Origin: an uncultured Succinivibrionaceae bacterium
GTDB taxonomy: Bacteria > Pseudomonadota > Gammaproteobacteria > Enterobacterales > Succinivibrionaceae
Direction of reading: 5' to 3'
Assembly: GCA_944389865.1 (NCBI GenBank)
Contig: CALXNX010000006.1
Coordinates: forward strand, 1 to 63,372
DNA: 63,372 bases
Shown: positions 38,406-47,900 of the stretch, piece after piece
How the letters are laid out: every line of letters starts with the position of its first letter
Position numbering within the stretch: the stretch's first letter is position 1
Notes under the pieces: model-generated
What the model was told of the DNA's origin: nothing
Database searches by the model: none
What the model saw: the letters and a program-made list of their open reading frames with translations, nothing else
Translations under genes and position numbers: made by a program

Positions 38406-39390
38406 TCAGCAGGATCTCAAAGAGCAAAATCAGATCCCAGAACTGCCCCAAAAGTCACAAAGTGTAAGCAAGTGTAATGAATTACACCAAGGAGCCGGGG
38501 CTGTAGCAAGTGTAGAAAGTGTAACAAGTGTAACTATTACACCTTACACCTGTTACACTTTGCCCCAGCCTGCGGAGAAAGGACAGTCAGGTACAACAGA
38601 TCCTGGAATGGCTCATGGACAAAATCCCCAGCCTCACAGCGAGGATGCCACACATACTGCAGCCGCCAGCGCCAGCAAGCGGGTGTGGCAGGATATTGAC
38701 AAGTTTCGGGAAGTTTATGCCCAGCTGCGCTCAGTTAACGGAGATGTACCGCCGACTGTGACCGCACTGCGAGCAATCATGCAGCATGGCTCATATTCGA
38801 CCATAAGCAAATACAAGCTACAGCTTGATAAAGAGTATGGAAGCAGCAAGCGGCCTAAAAACGCCGCTGAGGACATCAGGGATCGAGGCATCACCAATAT
38901 GGTAAAGATGCTGTCTGCTCATATGATTGATTACAAAATCTCTGAATATGAACATAAAATTGATGAACTAAAGGAAAATTTAGTAACGGTGACGGAAGAA
39001 CGCAATCGCGATCTGGCCGACCCAAGTAACCGATGCGATGAACTAACAAAGAAAATAACAGAGCTAAGCATACAACTTAATGAAAAATCGCAACAAGTTT
39101 TGTCATTAAGCGATAAAAACAGCTCTTTGGAGAATGCGCTGGCAGAAGCGGATTCTGAACGAAAACAGCAAATGGAGGATCTAAAAAAGTACGCATTATT
39201 CAATTCCATGCTCAGGCTTTTTGAGAAAGACAATTTTAAGCTGGAGATATTTATGAGTAGAGTAAAGAAACTTTTGGAGGAGCAAGCTCCGGCGAAAGGT
39301 AAAGGGTCAGCTGAACAGAAGTCACATGCTGGGGATAAAACAGGCACGGAGGAAGAAAAATCCCAAACACGGGCAAAAATAAGGCAGTAA
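38398..39390 (+). CDS. KfrA-like DNA-binding coiled-coil protein, third gene of the transposon
   Basis: The 330 residues can be divided into: a low-complexity N-terminus (1-90) encoded partly by the GTGTAA repeats; a KfrA N-terminal-type DNA-binding region (about 94-150: VWQDIDKFREVYAQLRSVNG, then PPTVTALRAIMQHGSYSTIS); a long coiled coil (about 180-275, EYEHKIDELKENL to ADSERKQQMEDLKKY); and a charged tail. KfrA proteins are plasmid DNA-binding factors that autoregulate and form filaments. The ATG lies in the istB stop (ATGAATAA) with GGGAG upstream, so it is coupled to istB. It may act in target choice, end synapsis or autoregulation. No experiment supports any of these. Confidence 0.72.
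   Translation: MNNQQDLKEQNQIPELPQKSQSVSKCNELHQGAGAVASVESVTSVTITPYTCYTLPQPAEKGQSGTTDPGMAHGQNPQPHSEDATHTAAASASKRVWQDIDKFREVYAQLRSVNGDVPPTVTALRAIMQHGSYSTISKYKLQLDKEYGSSKRPKNAAEDIRDRGITNMVKMLSAHMIDYKISEYEHKIDELKENLVTVTEERNRDLADPSNRCDELTKKITELSIQLNEKSQQVLSLSDKNSSLENALAEADSERKQQMEDLKKYALFNSMLRLFEKDNFKLEIFMSRVKKLLEEQAPAKGKGSAEQKSHAGDKTGTEEEKSQTRAKIRQ
38462..38558. repeat. Cluster of nine GTGTAA/TTACAC hexamers inside the KfrA-like gene
   Basis: GTGTAA occurs at 38462, 38472, 38519 and 38528, with GTGTAG at 38510. TTACAC occurs at 38482, 38537, 38544 and 38553. Two pairs form tight inverted repeats (38472-38487 and 38528-38542). The same hexamer is found near the transposon ends at 35706, 39404, 39415 and 39486. 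The repeats are coding in this gene and explain its odd Ser/Val/Thr-rich N-terminus. Confidence 0.8.
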
Positions 39391-39626
39391 AGATTACTGA
39401 AAAGTGTAATTAATGTGTAAGCGCTATAGATTTTATATGCAGCCTATGGCGCTTTTAAATTGAAAAAATGCCCGAATAGTTGTCAGTGTAATGAAAATAC
39501 GGGGTGCCCGAATAGTTGGCGCGACCCGCCCGAATCCCTGGCGGTAGACAATCAGCCAGACGGCATGATAAAGCTGATGGTTTAACAGGCGCGAACAGAA
39601 AGCAACAAAGCGCTGAAGATAAGAAG

Positions 39627-39678
39627 TGTGAGTGACCTACTCCCCACCTTGAAGAAGGTGGGGAGTAGGTCACTTACG
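39627..39678. repeat. Large palindrome (20-bp perfect arms, 4-base loop)
   Basis: Arms 39631-39650 and 39655-39674 are perfectly complementary around GAAG, and four more pairs (one G-T) extend the stem to 39627-39678. The core CCCCACCTT...AAGGTGGGG followed by AGTAGGTCAC resembles the IS605-type hairpin plus GTAG-T-AC at the left edge of the window. It may be a solo IS end or a palindromic mini-element. It marks the exact 3' break of the methyltransferase remnant. Confidence 0.75.
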
Positions 39679-40391
39679 GTGATCGCCGGATAAGCACTGA
39701 CCGCACTTTCAAACATCGCCGATCCCTGAAGTCTGATTACACTCTCAAGGCAGAAAGCATCACTGATGCGCCCGCGCAGTAGCTTACCGTATCCGTTCTG
39801 CATCCAGCGATCAGCACAAATAAAGCACAGTACTCCCTCAGGGCGCAGCAAATTTAAGCCTTGGTCATAAAAGCTGATGTACAAATCGCATCCGCGGGTC
39901 ACAGAGGGCAGAAAAGATGCGTAGGCGTCACGCATACTGCTGTTCAAGGCTGAAGCTCTGACATATGGTGGATTTCCCACCACAAAATCCGCTTTCGGCA
40001 AGGAAGCGCTGATAAAGTCCTCTTGGCGGATCCATTGCTCTGCAAGTGACTCTGCATACTTCTTTCCGCAGTCTGCCGCCTGCAGTACTTGGCAAACTTC
40101 ACGTCTTGAGGCTGTGACTGCGGTCTCGCTGATATCACATGCTCTTAAGGCACAGCTGATCGCCTGCCACGACAGTCCGCGCAGCAGCACTTCAGCAGCC
40201 AAACGCTCTGCAATTACAGATATAAAAGCTCCACTGCCGCAAGCAGGTTCAACCATAACCTTGTCAGCAATTCCGAAACCAGCTTTATAGCCCGCCAGAT
40301 CCAGAATGAGTTCTACTGCCCAGCGCTTGGTATAAACGACACCATTTTGATCTGCCTGGAGATCATCCGTTACCGCCCAAAATAATACCTC
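39679..40391 (-). pseudogene. N6-adenine DNA methyltransferase remnant
   Basis: The frame is open from a stop at 40394-40392 to the palindrome. It encodes GVVYTKRWAVELILDLAGY, then motif I VEPACGSGAFISV, motif IV VVGNPPYVRAS, and LRPEGVLCFICADRWMQNGYG. These belong to the Eco57I-like class of restriction-modification methylases, which usually exceed 500 residues. No ATG, GTG or TTG lies in the conserved upstream part; the first ATG (40256) is directly before motif I. Both ends are therefore missing and the fragment is inactive. No restriction enzyme gene remains nearby. Confidence 0.8.
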
Positions 40392-40609
40392 TTAGCTTTG
40401 GAAATATAAGCATTATAGCGGTTAATGCCCTCTGCTTTGCTTATTTGTGTTTTTCCACCTGCGTCCGCTCTTTTTTCTTTAAGCAGCGGCATCTTTGCAA
40501 GCAATCTTGCGACTTTGCGGGCAGGATCGCCGTTTTATTTGCTCCCACCTCTATAATGAGCACTAAGGTTTTTACATTGCTCCCGCGCAGGAGCGCTGAT
40601 GAGGTATTT

Positions 40610-41638
40610 ATGGCTGATATTTATTCACAGAATCCCAAGCTGCAGACTATTACCAACAGGAACGGCATGAACGTCACCGTGATGGACTGGGGCGCAACCA
40701 TCATCTCCATTCAGGTTCCTTTAAAGGACGGCACTAAGCGCGAGGCCCTGTTAGGCGTGGCTGATCCGCAGGACTGGCACACCCAGGCCTGCTATTTCAA
40801 TGCTACCATCGGCCGCTACGCCAACCGCATTGCTGAATCCTCCTTTACCCTGAACGGCCGGGAATATAAATTAAATTCTGCCGATCGCCACTGTCTGCAC
40901 GGCGGCATCGAGGGCTTTGATAAGCGCCGCTATACCTTCACGGAAGTCAAGCCCAATGCTCTGACCTGCACCATTCACTCCGCTGACGGCGATCAGGGCT
41001 TCCCGGGCAATTTCGATCTCAAGGTGATCTTTACGCTGACCGATGACAATAAGCTCACCATGGCTTACGAGGCGGTCTGCGATCAAGCCTGCCCAGCCTG
41101 CATTACCAACCACGCCTACTTCAATTTAAACGGCTGCAACAGCACGATCTTAGGCCACACGCTCAAGCTGAACTCCACTGAATTCTTAGAGCTTGACGCC
41201 CTGTCCATCCCCACCGGCAGGGTAATTTCAGTCAAGGACATGCCGGCCTTTGACTTCACCGCGCCCAAAACCGTGGGACGCGATTTCTTAACTGACGAGC
41301 AGCAGAAGGCCGCCTTAGGCTACGATCATCCCTTCCTGTGCTCGGGTAACGGCGATGAAGCCATCGTGCAGGCGACCGGCGAGGACGGCCGGCTGCAGCT
41401 GGAGGTCTTTACCGATTATCCGGCCTTCCAGTTCTACTCCGGCAACTACATTCATGCAGGCACTCCCATCATTGCGCGCGATGACGGCAGGGAATATCCC
41501 AATCAGGCGGGTTTCTGCTTTGAACCGGAGTTCTACCCCGATGCCCCGCACCTGCCGCAGTTTGCCGCCAGGAACCCGATAGTTGAGCCCGGCAAGCCTT
41601 TAAAGCGCTTTATTGCCTATAAGTTCACGGCGCTGTAA
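40610..41638 (+). CDS. galM: Aldose 1-epimerase (mutarotase)
   Basis: GalM interconverts the alpha and beta anomers of aldoses such as galactose and glucose. The 342 residues include NATIGRYANRI, HCLHGGIEGFDKRRY, the catalytic-His region TNHAYFNLNG, YDHPFLCSG and FCFEPEFYPDAPH with the catalytic Glu. I start at ATG 40610 (MADIYSQNPKLQ) with GAGG upstream. The longer frame adds 55 unrelated residues. It stands alone with its own terminator. Confidence 0.93.
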   Translation: MADIYSQNPKLQTITNRNGMNVTVMDWGATIISIQVPLKDGTKREALLGVADPQDWHTQACYFNATIGRYANRIAESSFTLNGREYKLNSADRHCLHGGIEGFDKRRYTFTEVKPNALTCTIHSADGDQGFPGNFDLKVIFTLTDDNKLTMAYEAVCDQACPACITNHAYFNLNGCNSTILGHTLKLNSTEFLELDALSIPTGRVISVKDMPAFDFTAPKTVGRDFLTDEQQKAALGYDHPFLCSGNGDEAIVQATGEDGRLQLEVFTDYPAFQFYSGNYIHAGTPIIARDDGREYPNQAGFCFEPEFYPDAPHLPQFAARNPIVEPGKPLKRFIAYKFTAL

Positions 41639-41663
41639 CACATCGCCTGGTTTGTGTCTTGGC

Positions 41664-41684
41664 AGGAGGCCTGAATGGCCTCCT
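41664..41684 (+). terminator. galM terminator
   Basis: Arms AGGAGGCC and GGCCTCCT with loop TGAAT are followed by TTTATTTTT, a standard intrinsic terminator. Confidence 0.85.
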
Positions 41685-41741
41685 TTATTTTTGCCATCAG
41701 TTTGGAAAAGGGCTGCTGTCCCCGGTGCTGTACCCACAAAT

Positions 41742-41763
41742 AAGGCGGCCCCGCAGCCGCCTT
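41742..41763 (-). terminator. amtB terminator
   Basis: Arms AAGGCGGC and GCCGCCTT with a 6-base loop lie 31 bp beyond the amtB stop. On the minus strand it is followed by a TTATTTG run. Confidence 0.7.
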
Positions 41764-41793
41764 GATTCCTGACAGATTATTACAGTTTGATGT

Positions 41794-43107
41794 TTAGAGG
41801 CTGTAGCCGCGCTCGCCGTGCGTGGAAAGGTCCAGACCTTCACGCTCGCTGTCTAAGGTGACGCGCAGAGTGCCGCCCAGCAGAGCCTTGGCAGCTGTAC
41901 AGGCGATGAAAGTTGCCGCACCGGCCCACACAATGGCCACCACCACGGAGACGGCCTGAGCATAGACCTGACCTGCGATCGAAGTGATGTCCGCCTTAAA
42001 GCCGACGCCGCCTAAGGACGGAGCGCAGAACACGCCGGTAAGCAGAGCGCCCACAATAGCACCGACACCGTGCACGCCGAACACATCCAGACTGTCATCA
42101 AGGCCGATTAAGCGCTTTAAGCCGTGCACGCCGTACAGGCAGACCGGACCCGCGACCAAGCCTATCACCAGGGCGCCTAACGGAGAAACGAAGCCGCAGG
42201 CCGGGGTGATGGCCACTAAGCCTGCCAGTACGCCGGAGGCGGAACCTAAGGTCGTCGGCTTCTTATAAATCACCCATTCGCAGGCCATCCATGAAATGGC
42301 AGCCGCAGCTGGAGCAATAGCGGTATCCACGAAGGCCATGGCGCTGATGCCGTCAGCCGCTAATTCAGAGCCGGCGTTAAAGCCGAACCAGCCGATCCAC
42401 AGGAAGCCCATGCCGATGTAGGTGATAGGCAGCGAGTGCGGAGTGATCTGCACGCGGCCCAAATCAGTACGCGCACCAACGAACTTGGCTAAGACTAAGG
42501 CTGCCACGGCAGCATCGATATGCACCACGGTACCGCCGGCGAAGTCGTAAGCATGGAACACGCTGTCAATAAAGCCGCCGCCCCATACCATGTGGCACAG
42601 AGGCACGTAGGATAAGACAGCCCAGATGCCGATGACGATTAAGAGGGCGGAGAAGCGCACGCGCTCGACGCAGGCCCCCACAATCAGGCAGGCTGAAATC
42701 GCCAGGAACGCGCCTTGGAAGATAAACCAGGTGTAGCCGGAGATAGAGCCGTTTAAGGCATCGGGCGTCATGCCTGAAAGGAAGGCGGCATCAAAATTGC
42801 CGATGACAGCCGACAGCAGCCCGCCGTCAGAGGAAAAGGCTAAGGAGTAGCCGCAGAAAAACCAGATCATCAGACACATGCCGAAGACGATCAGGCACTG
42901 CTCCAGCACCGACATCACATTCTTGGCGCGCACCAAGCCGCCGTAGAACAGGCCGATAGCCGGAATGGACATCACAATCACCAGCATGGCCGACAGCAGC
43001 ACGAAACCGTTGGCGGCCGGATCCAGTGCGGGTTCGTCCGCCGCCCATACCGGAGCGGCTGCAGCAGCTGCCGCTAAGGGAATTAAAGATGAAATAATGC
43101 GTTTCAT
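41794..43107 (-). CDS. amtB: Ammonium transporter
   Basis: AmtB conducts ammonium across the inner membrane. The 437 residues begin with a cleavable signal (MKRIISSLIPLAAAAAAAPVWA) and have about 11 membrane segments. Family motifs are LFYGGLVRAKNVMSVL, DFAGGTVVHI with the first pore histidine, FGFNAGSEL, and DVFGVHGVGAIVGALLTGVF with the second. I start at ATG 43107 because GAGG lies upstream. An ATG 12 codons earlier would put a polar stretch before the signal. No glnK is adjacent, although amtB is usually paired with it. Confidence 0.93.
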   Translation of the reverse strand: MKRIISSLIPLAAAAAAAPVWAADEPALDPAANGFVLLSAMLVIVMSIPAIGLFYGGLVRAKNVMSVLEQCLIVFGMCLMIWFFCGYSLAFSSDGGLLSAVIGNFDAAFLSGMTPDALNGSISGYTWFIFQGAFLAISACLIVGACVERVRFSALLIVIGIWAVLSYVPLCHMVWGGGFIDSVFHAYDFAGGTVVHIDAAVAALVLAKFVGARTDLGRVQITPHSLPITYIGMGFLWIGWFGFNAGSELAADGISAMAFVDTAIAPAAAAISWMACEWVIYKKPTTLGSASGVLAGLVAITPACGFVSPLGALVIGLVAGPVCLYGVHGLKRLIGLDDSLDVFGVHGVGAIVGALLTGVFCAPSLGGVGFKADITSIAGQVYAQAVSVVVAIVWAGAATFIACTAAKALLGGTLRVTLDSEREGLDLSTHGERGYSL

Positions 43108-43462
43108 AGCTGACCTCGCAGAAAAAATACCGTTGGTTTTCATCTGAGGTGATTGTGGAAAAATCGTGACGCAGATGCAATTTTCAGCCGCAGAATCGGC
43201 GCATTTTCCCGCTTATGAAGCGCTGAAACCCTTGTTTTCACCATGGTTTAACAGCTTTTGCACTGTTTTGATACGTGCATTAATTTTGTGCATCTGTGCT
43301 TTATTTTGGGGAATTAAGCTTATTTGCGGGCAGCTGATATTAAGGGCGCCGCAGGGGCGTATAGTGCAGAATTTTAACTTTTGAGCTCGAAAGCTTAAGG
43401 CAGGATTCAAGGCAGCGCCGCAGCGCTGCCTTAAGCGTAAATCAAAAGATGCAGACCGTGAA
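43108..43462. other. amtB promoter region
   Basis: No supported gene is present. The stretch around 43255-43310 has repeated GTGCAT units. I looked for a sigma-54 site, which would be expected for nitrogen control, and found no good match. A hairpin at 43409-43432 ends the upstream transporter gene. Confidence 0.4.
43409..43432 (-). terminator. Terminator hairpin of the sodium-dependent transporter gene
   Basis: Perfect 10-bp arms AAGGCAGCGC / GCGCTGCCTT with a 4-base loop lie 31 bp beyond the stop at 43463. Confidence 0.7.
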
Positions 43463-44836
43463 TTACAGCAGTCCGTAAATGAAGATGGCGAGGATCAAAA
43501 TCGGCACCGCATAGCGCACGTACGGATACCAGAAGTTGATAAAGCCTGATTTCAGCGCGCCGTGATTGGAGATCTCAGCTAAGGCATCCTCCTTCAGCAC
43601 CCAGCCTGCAAAGAGCGTACAGCCTAAGGCGGTCAGGACGAAGCAGATGTTGCCGCTGACATAGTCAAAGGCATCAAAGATGCTGCGTCCGGCGATAGTG
43701 ACCTCCTTTAATGGTCCCGAGCTTAAGACACAGGGCACATTGCCTAAGATAAAAACGCCCAGGAGTGTAATATTGATCGCACCGGCGGCGCGGATGTGCA
43801 GCCGCTCGTACAGCACTGAGATCAGGACCTGATAAATGGTCAGCGACGTAGTCAGCGCGGCGATCAGCAGCAGGAAGAAAAATACTAAAGCAAAGAAATT
43901 GCCGAAGCTGATTTCCGAGAAGGCAATGGGCAGCGTCTTAAACACCAGAGACGGGCCGGAATCCGGAGCGAGACCTGCCGAGAACAGCGACGGGAAGATC
44001 ATGAAGCCTGCAAGCACGGCAATCAGCGTATTGATGATGCCGGTGATCATGGCGGTCTTGACCATGTCCTCCTTGGCAGAGAGATGAGATGACAGGGTGA
44101 TCATGACGCCGAAGCCCAGGGATAAGGCAAAGAATACCTGCCCCAGCACATCAAGGAAGAGCTGCGGGGTGAGCTTGGAGAAATCCGGCGTAAGATAGAA
44201 GGTCACACCGGCACCGGCGCCTTCTAAGGTTAAATTGCGCGCCACCATGATGATAAGACAGATAAAGAGCAGCGGCATTAAATACTTCACCGCGCGCTCA
44301 ATTCCCTGAATAATGCCCTTGCGCAGAATAAGATAATTGATCACCACAAAGATGAAGGTGTAGATAGTGATGGAGAGCGGCGCATTTTCGATGTGCTCTG
44401 CGTAGAAGGCCTCGGTGACATCTTTGCCTACAGGGCTTGAAAGGTCAAGTCCGGGGAGCCCCACCATAGAGGTAAAGAGATTGACGATATAGGAAATCAC
44501 CCAGCCGCCTAAGACCATGTAGTAGGCCAGGATGCCGAAAGCGCCGATCAGACCGGCAATGCCCACTAATTTCCAGTATTTGGGAATGGGCTTGCCGCGC
44601 ACGGTGCCGGTAAAAGCGGTAACGCTGTCAGCATGGGCCCGGCGGCCGATCACATTTTCCACCAGAATAATGGGAACGCCGGCTAAAGCCATAACGATGA
44701 TGAAGGTGAGCACGTAAGCGCCGCCGCCGTTTTCACCAACGAGATAAGGAAAGCGCCACGTGGCGCCGAAGCCGATGGTAGCGCCGGCTACCGTCAGCAC
44801 ATAGGTCAGGCGGGATGACCAGGTTTGTCTTGCCAT
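43463..44836 (-). CDS. Sodium-dependent transporter (NSS/SNF family)
   Basis: This 457-residue membrane protein has about 11-12 hydrophobic segments. The family N-terminus is WSSRLTYVLTVAGATIGFGATWRFPYLVGENGGGAYV, quoted here as its two halves WSSRLTYVLTVAGATIGFG and ATWRFPYLVGENGGGAYV, with the glycine-rich ion-binding region. Segment 6 has FFALSLGFGVMITLSSH. NSS proteins import amino acids with sodium. The amino acid is not predictable. It lies alone between purL and amtB. Confidence 0.88.
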   Translation of the reverse strand: MARQTWSSRLTYVLTVAGATIGFGATWRFPYLVGENGGGAYVLTFIIVMALAGVPIILVENVIGRRAHADSVTAFTGTVRGKPIPKYWKLVGIAGLIGAFGILAYYMVLGGWVISYIVNLFTSMVGLPGLDLSSPVGKDVTEAFYAEHIENAPLSITIYTFIFVVINYLILRKGIIQGIERAVKYLMPLLFICLIIMVARNLTLEGAGAGVTFYLTPDFSKLTPQLFLDVLGQVFFALSLGFGVMITLSSHLSAKEDMVKTAMITGIINTLIAVLAGFMIFPSLFSAGLAPDSGPSLVFKTLPIAFSEISFGNFFALVFFFLLLIAALTTSLTIYQVLISVLYERLHIRAAGAINITLLGVFILGNVPCVLSSGPLKEVTIAGRSIFDAFDYVSGNICFVLTALGCTLFAGWVLKEDALAEISNHGALKSGFINFWYPYVRYAVPILILAIFIYGLL

Positions 44837-44891
44837 AAATTAACACGGCAGTGCCGGCTGTCAGAATCCGGAAACTGCCGCTCCGTAACAG

Positions 44892-44909
44892 GCCGCGCCG
44901 GGGCGCGGC
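44892..44909 (-). terminator. Terminator-like hairpin after purL
   Basis: GCCGCGC and GCGCGGC arms with loop CGGG lie between purL and the transporter gene. No strong T-run follows on the minus strand. Confidence 0.5.
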
Positions 44910-44963
44910 GGTAAAAATTATGCTGCAGCCTTCAAACTGCTGATGCAGCTGCAGCCCCTGCCC

Positions 44964-47900
44964 TTAACCCACGAATTTGCGGGCATTGCGGAAGAGACGC
45001 AGCCACGGGCCGTCCTCGCCCCAGTCATCCGGATGCCAGGAATTGGCCACGGCGCGCATCACGCGTTCCGGATGCGGCATCATGATGGTAAAGCGCCCAT
45101 CGGTATTGGTCAGGGCGGTGATGCCGTCAGGCGAGCCGTTCGGGTTCAGCGGATAGCGCATGGTAACCTGACCGTTATGATCCACATAGCGGGCGCAGGT
45201 AAGACCTGCCGCCTCAAAGGCCTGCAGATGAGCCTCATCCTTAAACTCCGCGCGGCCCTCGCCGTGGGAAACCGCAATCGGGATCAAGGAGCCGGCCATG
45301 CCGTCAAAGAGCACGGACTTATTGTCGCAGACTGCAAGCTGCACGAAACGGGCTTCAAAGCGCTCGGAGCGGTTGGTTACAAAGCGCGGCCACAGCTCAG
45401 CGCCGGGAATGAGATCCTTTAAGGTCGACATCATCTGGCAGCCGTTGCACACGCCTAAGGCAAAGGTGTCTTTACGCTCAAAGAAGGCTGCAAACTCATC
45501 GCGGGCGCGGGAGTTGAACAGGATGGACTTGGCCCAGCCCTCACCGGCGCCCAGCACGTCGCCGTAAGAGAAGCCGCCGCAGGCTGCAAAGCCCTTGAAG
45601 TCCTTTAAGGACACGCGGCCGCTTAAGATGTCGGACATATGCACGTCGATGCAGTTAAAGCCCGCTCGGTTGAAGGCAGCCGCCATTTCGCCCTGGGAGT
45701 TGACGCCCTGCTCACGCAGAATTGCGACCTTCGGGGCAATGCTGCCGGCAATATACGGCGCGGCGGGATCTTCGTTTAAGTCAAAGGAGAGCTTGACGGT
45801 CAGGCCCTTGTCCTCCTCACCCTTTAACGCATGCTCCTCATCGGCGCACTGCGGATTATCGCGCAGACGCTGCATTTGGTGAGTGACGGAAGCCCACACC
45901 GTTCTGAAATGGCTGCGCGGGGCATTCACCACATCGCGGCCGTCGCGGGTGAAGATGATGCGATCGCTGTCATTCAGGCTGCCGACGGCAAAGGAGCAGC
46001 TGGCCAGTCCATGGCCTGACAGAATATTGAGCACCTTTTCCTGATCTTCAGCGAGGATCTGCAGCAGCGCACCGGGCTCTTCAGCAAAGAGCACGCCTAA
46101 ATCGTCATGCCCCAGCTCGTCCATGCGCAGGGTCACGCCGGTATGGCCGGCAAAGGCCATTTCGCAGGCGGTGACGAAGAGGCCGCCGTCAGAAATATCG
46201 TGGTAGGCCAGCACCAGATCCTTCCTGTTTAAGAACTGTACCGCATCAAACAGGCCCTTTAAACGCTGCGGATGATCTAAGTCCGCAGGGACTGAGCCCA
46301 GCTGCGAGTAAACCTGAGCTAAAGCCGATCCGCCTAAGCGGTTCTGGCGCTCGCCTAAGGTGACATAGATAAGCACGGTGCTGCCGGCATCAGTGCGCAG
46401 CTGCGGGGTTAAGGTGCGGCGAATATCAGCGCAGCGGGCAAAGGCGGAGATGATAAGCGACAGCGGAGCGGTCACCGCATGATCTTTGCCGTCCTGCTGC
46501 CATGTGGTCTTCATCGACATCGAGTCCTTGCCTACCGGAACGGTGATCCCCAGCTCCGGGCACAGCTCCATGCCTAAGGTACGCACGGCCTCGTATAAAC
46601 CGGCGTCCTCCCCCGGATGCCCGTTGGCGGCCATCCAGTTGGCTGACAGCTTGACGCGATTGAGTTCGCCGATACAGGCGGCGGCGATATTGGTCACGGC
46701 CTCAGCGACGGCCAGGCGCACTGAAGCGGCGTGATTTAACAGCGCCACTGGAGTACGCTCGCCCATGGCGCCGGCCTCGCCCTGATAACTGTCGTAGGAG
46801 GCGGCAGTGACGGCGACGTCAGCTACCGGCACCTGCCACGGACCTACCATCTGATCGCGGGCCACTAAGCCCGTCACGCTGCGATCGCCGATGGTGATGA
46901 GGAAGGTCTTTTCCGCCACGCACGGCAGACGGAGCACGCGCTCGCAGGCTTCCTGGATCTGAATGCCGGAGGTATTAAGCTCCGGGCTGTGCTGCGCGGC
47001 CTTTTTCACTTCCTTGTGCATGCGCGGCGGCTTGCCTAAAAGCACATCTAAGGGCAGGTCAATCGGGCAGTTGTCAAAATAGCTGTCATGCAGCACCACC
47101 CGGCGCTCTTCAGTAGCGACGCCTATAACGGCGTACTGAGCGCGCTCGCGGCGGCAGAAGTTTTCAAACACGGCAAACTTGTCGGCAGCTACAGCTAACA
47201 CATAGCGCTCCTGGGACTCATTGCACCAAATCTGCAGCGGGGACATGCCCGGCTCATCATTGGGAATAGCGCGCAGCTCAAAGCGCCCGCCGACGCCGCC
47301 GTCAGCTACCAGCTCCGGCATGGCATTTGACAGACCGCCCGCGCCCACATCGTGGATGAACATAATCGGATTGTCAGCGCCCAGCTGCCAGCAGGCGTCG
47401 ATCACTTCCTGACAGCGCCGCTGCATCTCAGGATTGCCGCGCTGCACGGAGGCAAAGTCCAGATCTTCGCTCGACGCGCCGGAGTTCATCGAGGAGGCAG
47501 CACCGCCGCCCAGGCCGATGTCCATGGCCGGGCCGCCTAAGACGATGAGCTTGGCGCCAGGTTCAATGTGATCCTTGATAATGTGCTCGCGGCGGATGTT
47601 GCCCCAGCCGCCGGCCAGCATAATGGGCTTGTGATAGCCGCGCACCTCAGTGCCGTTAAAGGAGGTCACCTCCTCCTCATAGGTACGGAAGTAGCCGCAC
47701 AGGTTCGGGCGGCCGAACTCATTGTTAAAGCTGGCAGCTCCCAGCGGGCCTTCAATCATGATCTCAAGGGCGGAGGCCAGGCGGCCGGGCTTGCCGTAAT
47801 CATGCTCCCACGGCTCCATGGCCCCGGGGATCTTGAGGTTTGATACCGTAAAGCCGCAGATGCCGGCCTTAGGCTTAGAACCTACGCCGGTAGCGCCCTC

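Larger units (their letters stand above)
35631..39550 (+). mobile_element. Complete 3,920-bp IS21-like transposon with a third KfrA-like gene
   Basis: The ends are perfect 14-bp inverted repeats, TGTCTACCGCCAGG at 35631-35644 and its complement at 39537-39550. The flanks carry a 7-bp direct repeat ATCAGCC at 35624-35630 and 39551-39557, the target duplication. Subterminal motifs recur: CGACAAACA at 35660 and 35682, and ATTCGGGCA at 35690 and, inverted, at 39505 and 39469. Multiple subterminal sites and TGT...ACA ends fit IS21 and Mu-type elements. It carries istA, istB and a third coupled gene, whereas IS21 elements normally have only two. It is visibly more AT-rich than the flanking housekeeping genes. 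Confidence 0.92.
39551..40609. other. Right flank of the transposon up to galM
   Basis: This holds the second target duplication (39551-39557), about 70 bp of unassigned sequence, the large palindrome, the methyltransferase remnant, and from 40399 to 40609 an AT-rich leader of galM with pyrimidine runs. No further gene is supported. An ORF reaching back to 40445 in the galM frame encodes an unrelated Cys/Phe-rich stretch and is not part of GalM. Confidence 0.45.

Noticed and set aside
43108..43462. Sigma-54 promoter upstream of amtB
   Set aside because: GTGCAT repeats are present, but no match has both the GG and GC elements at the required spacing.
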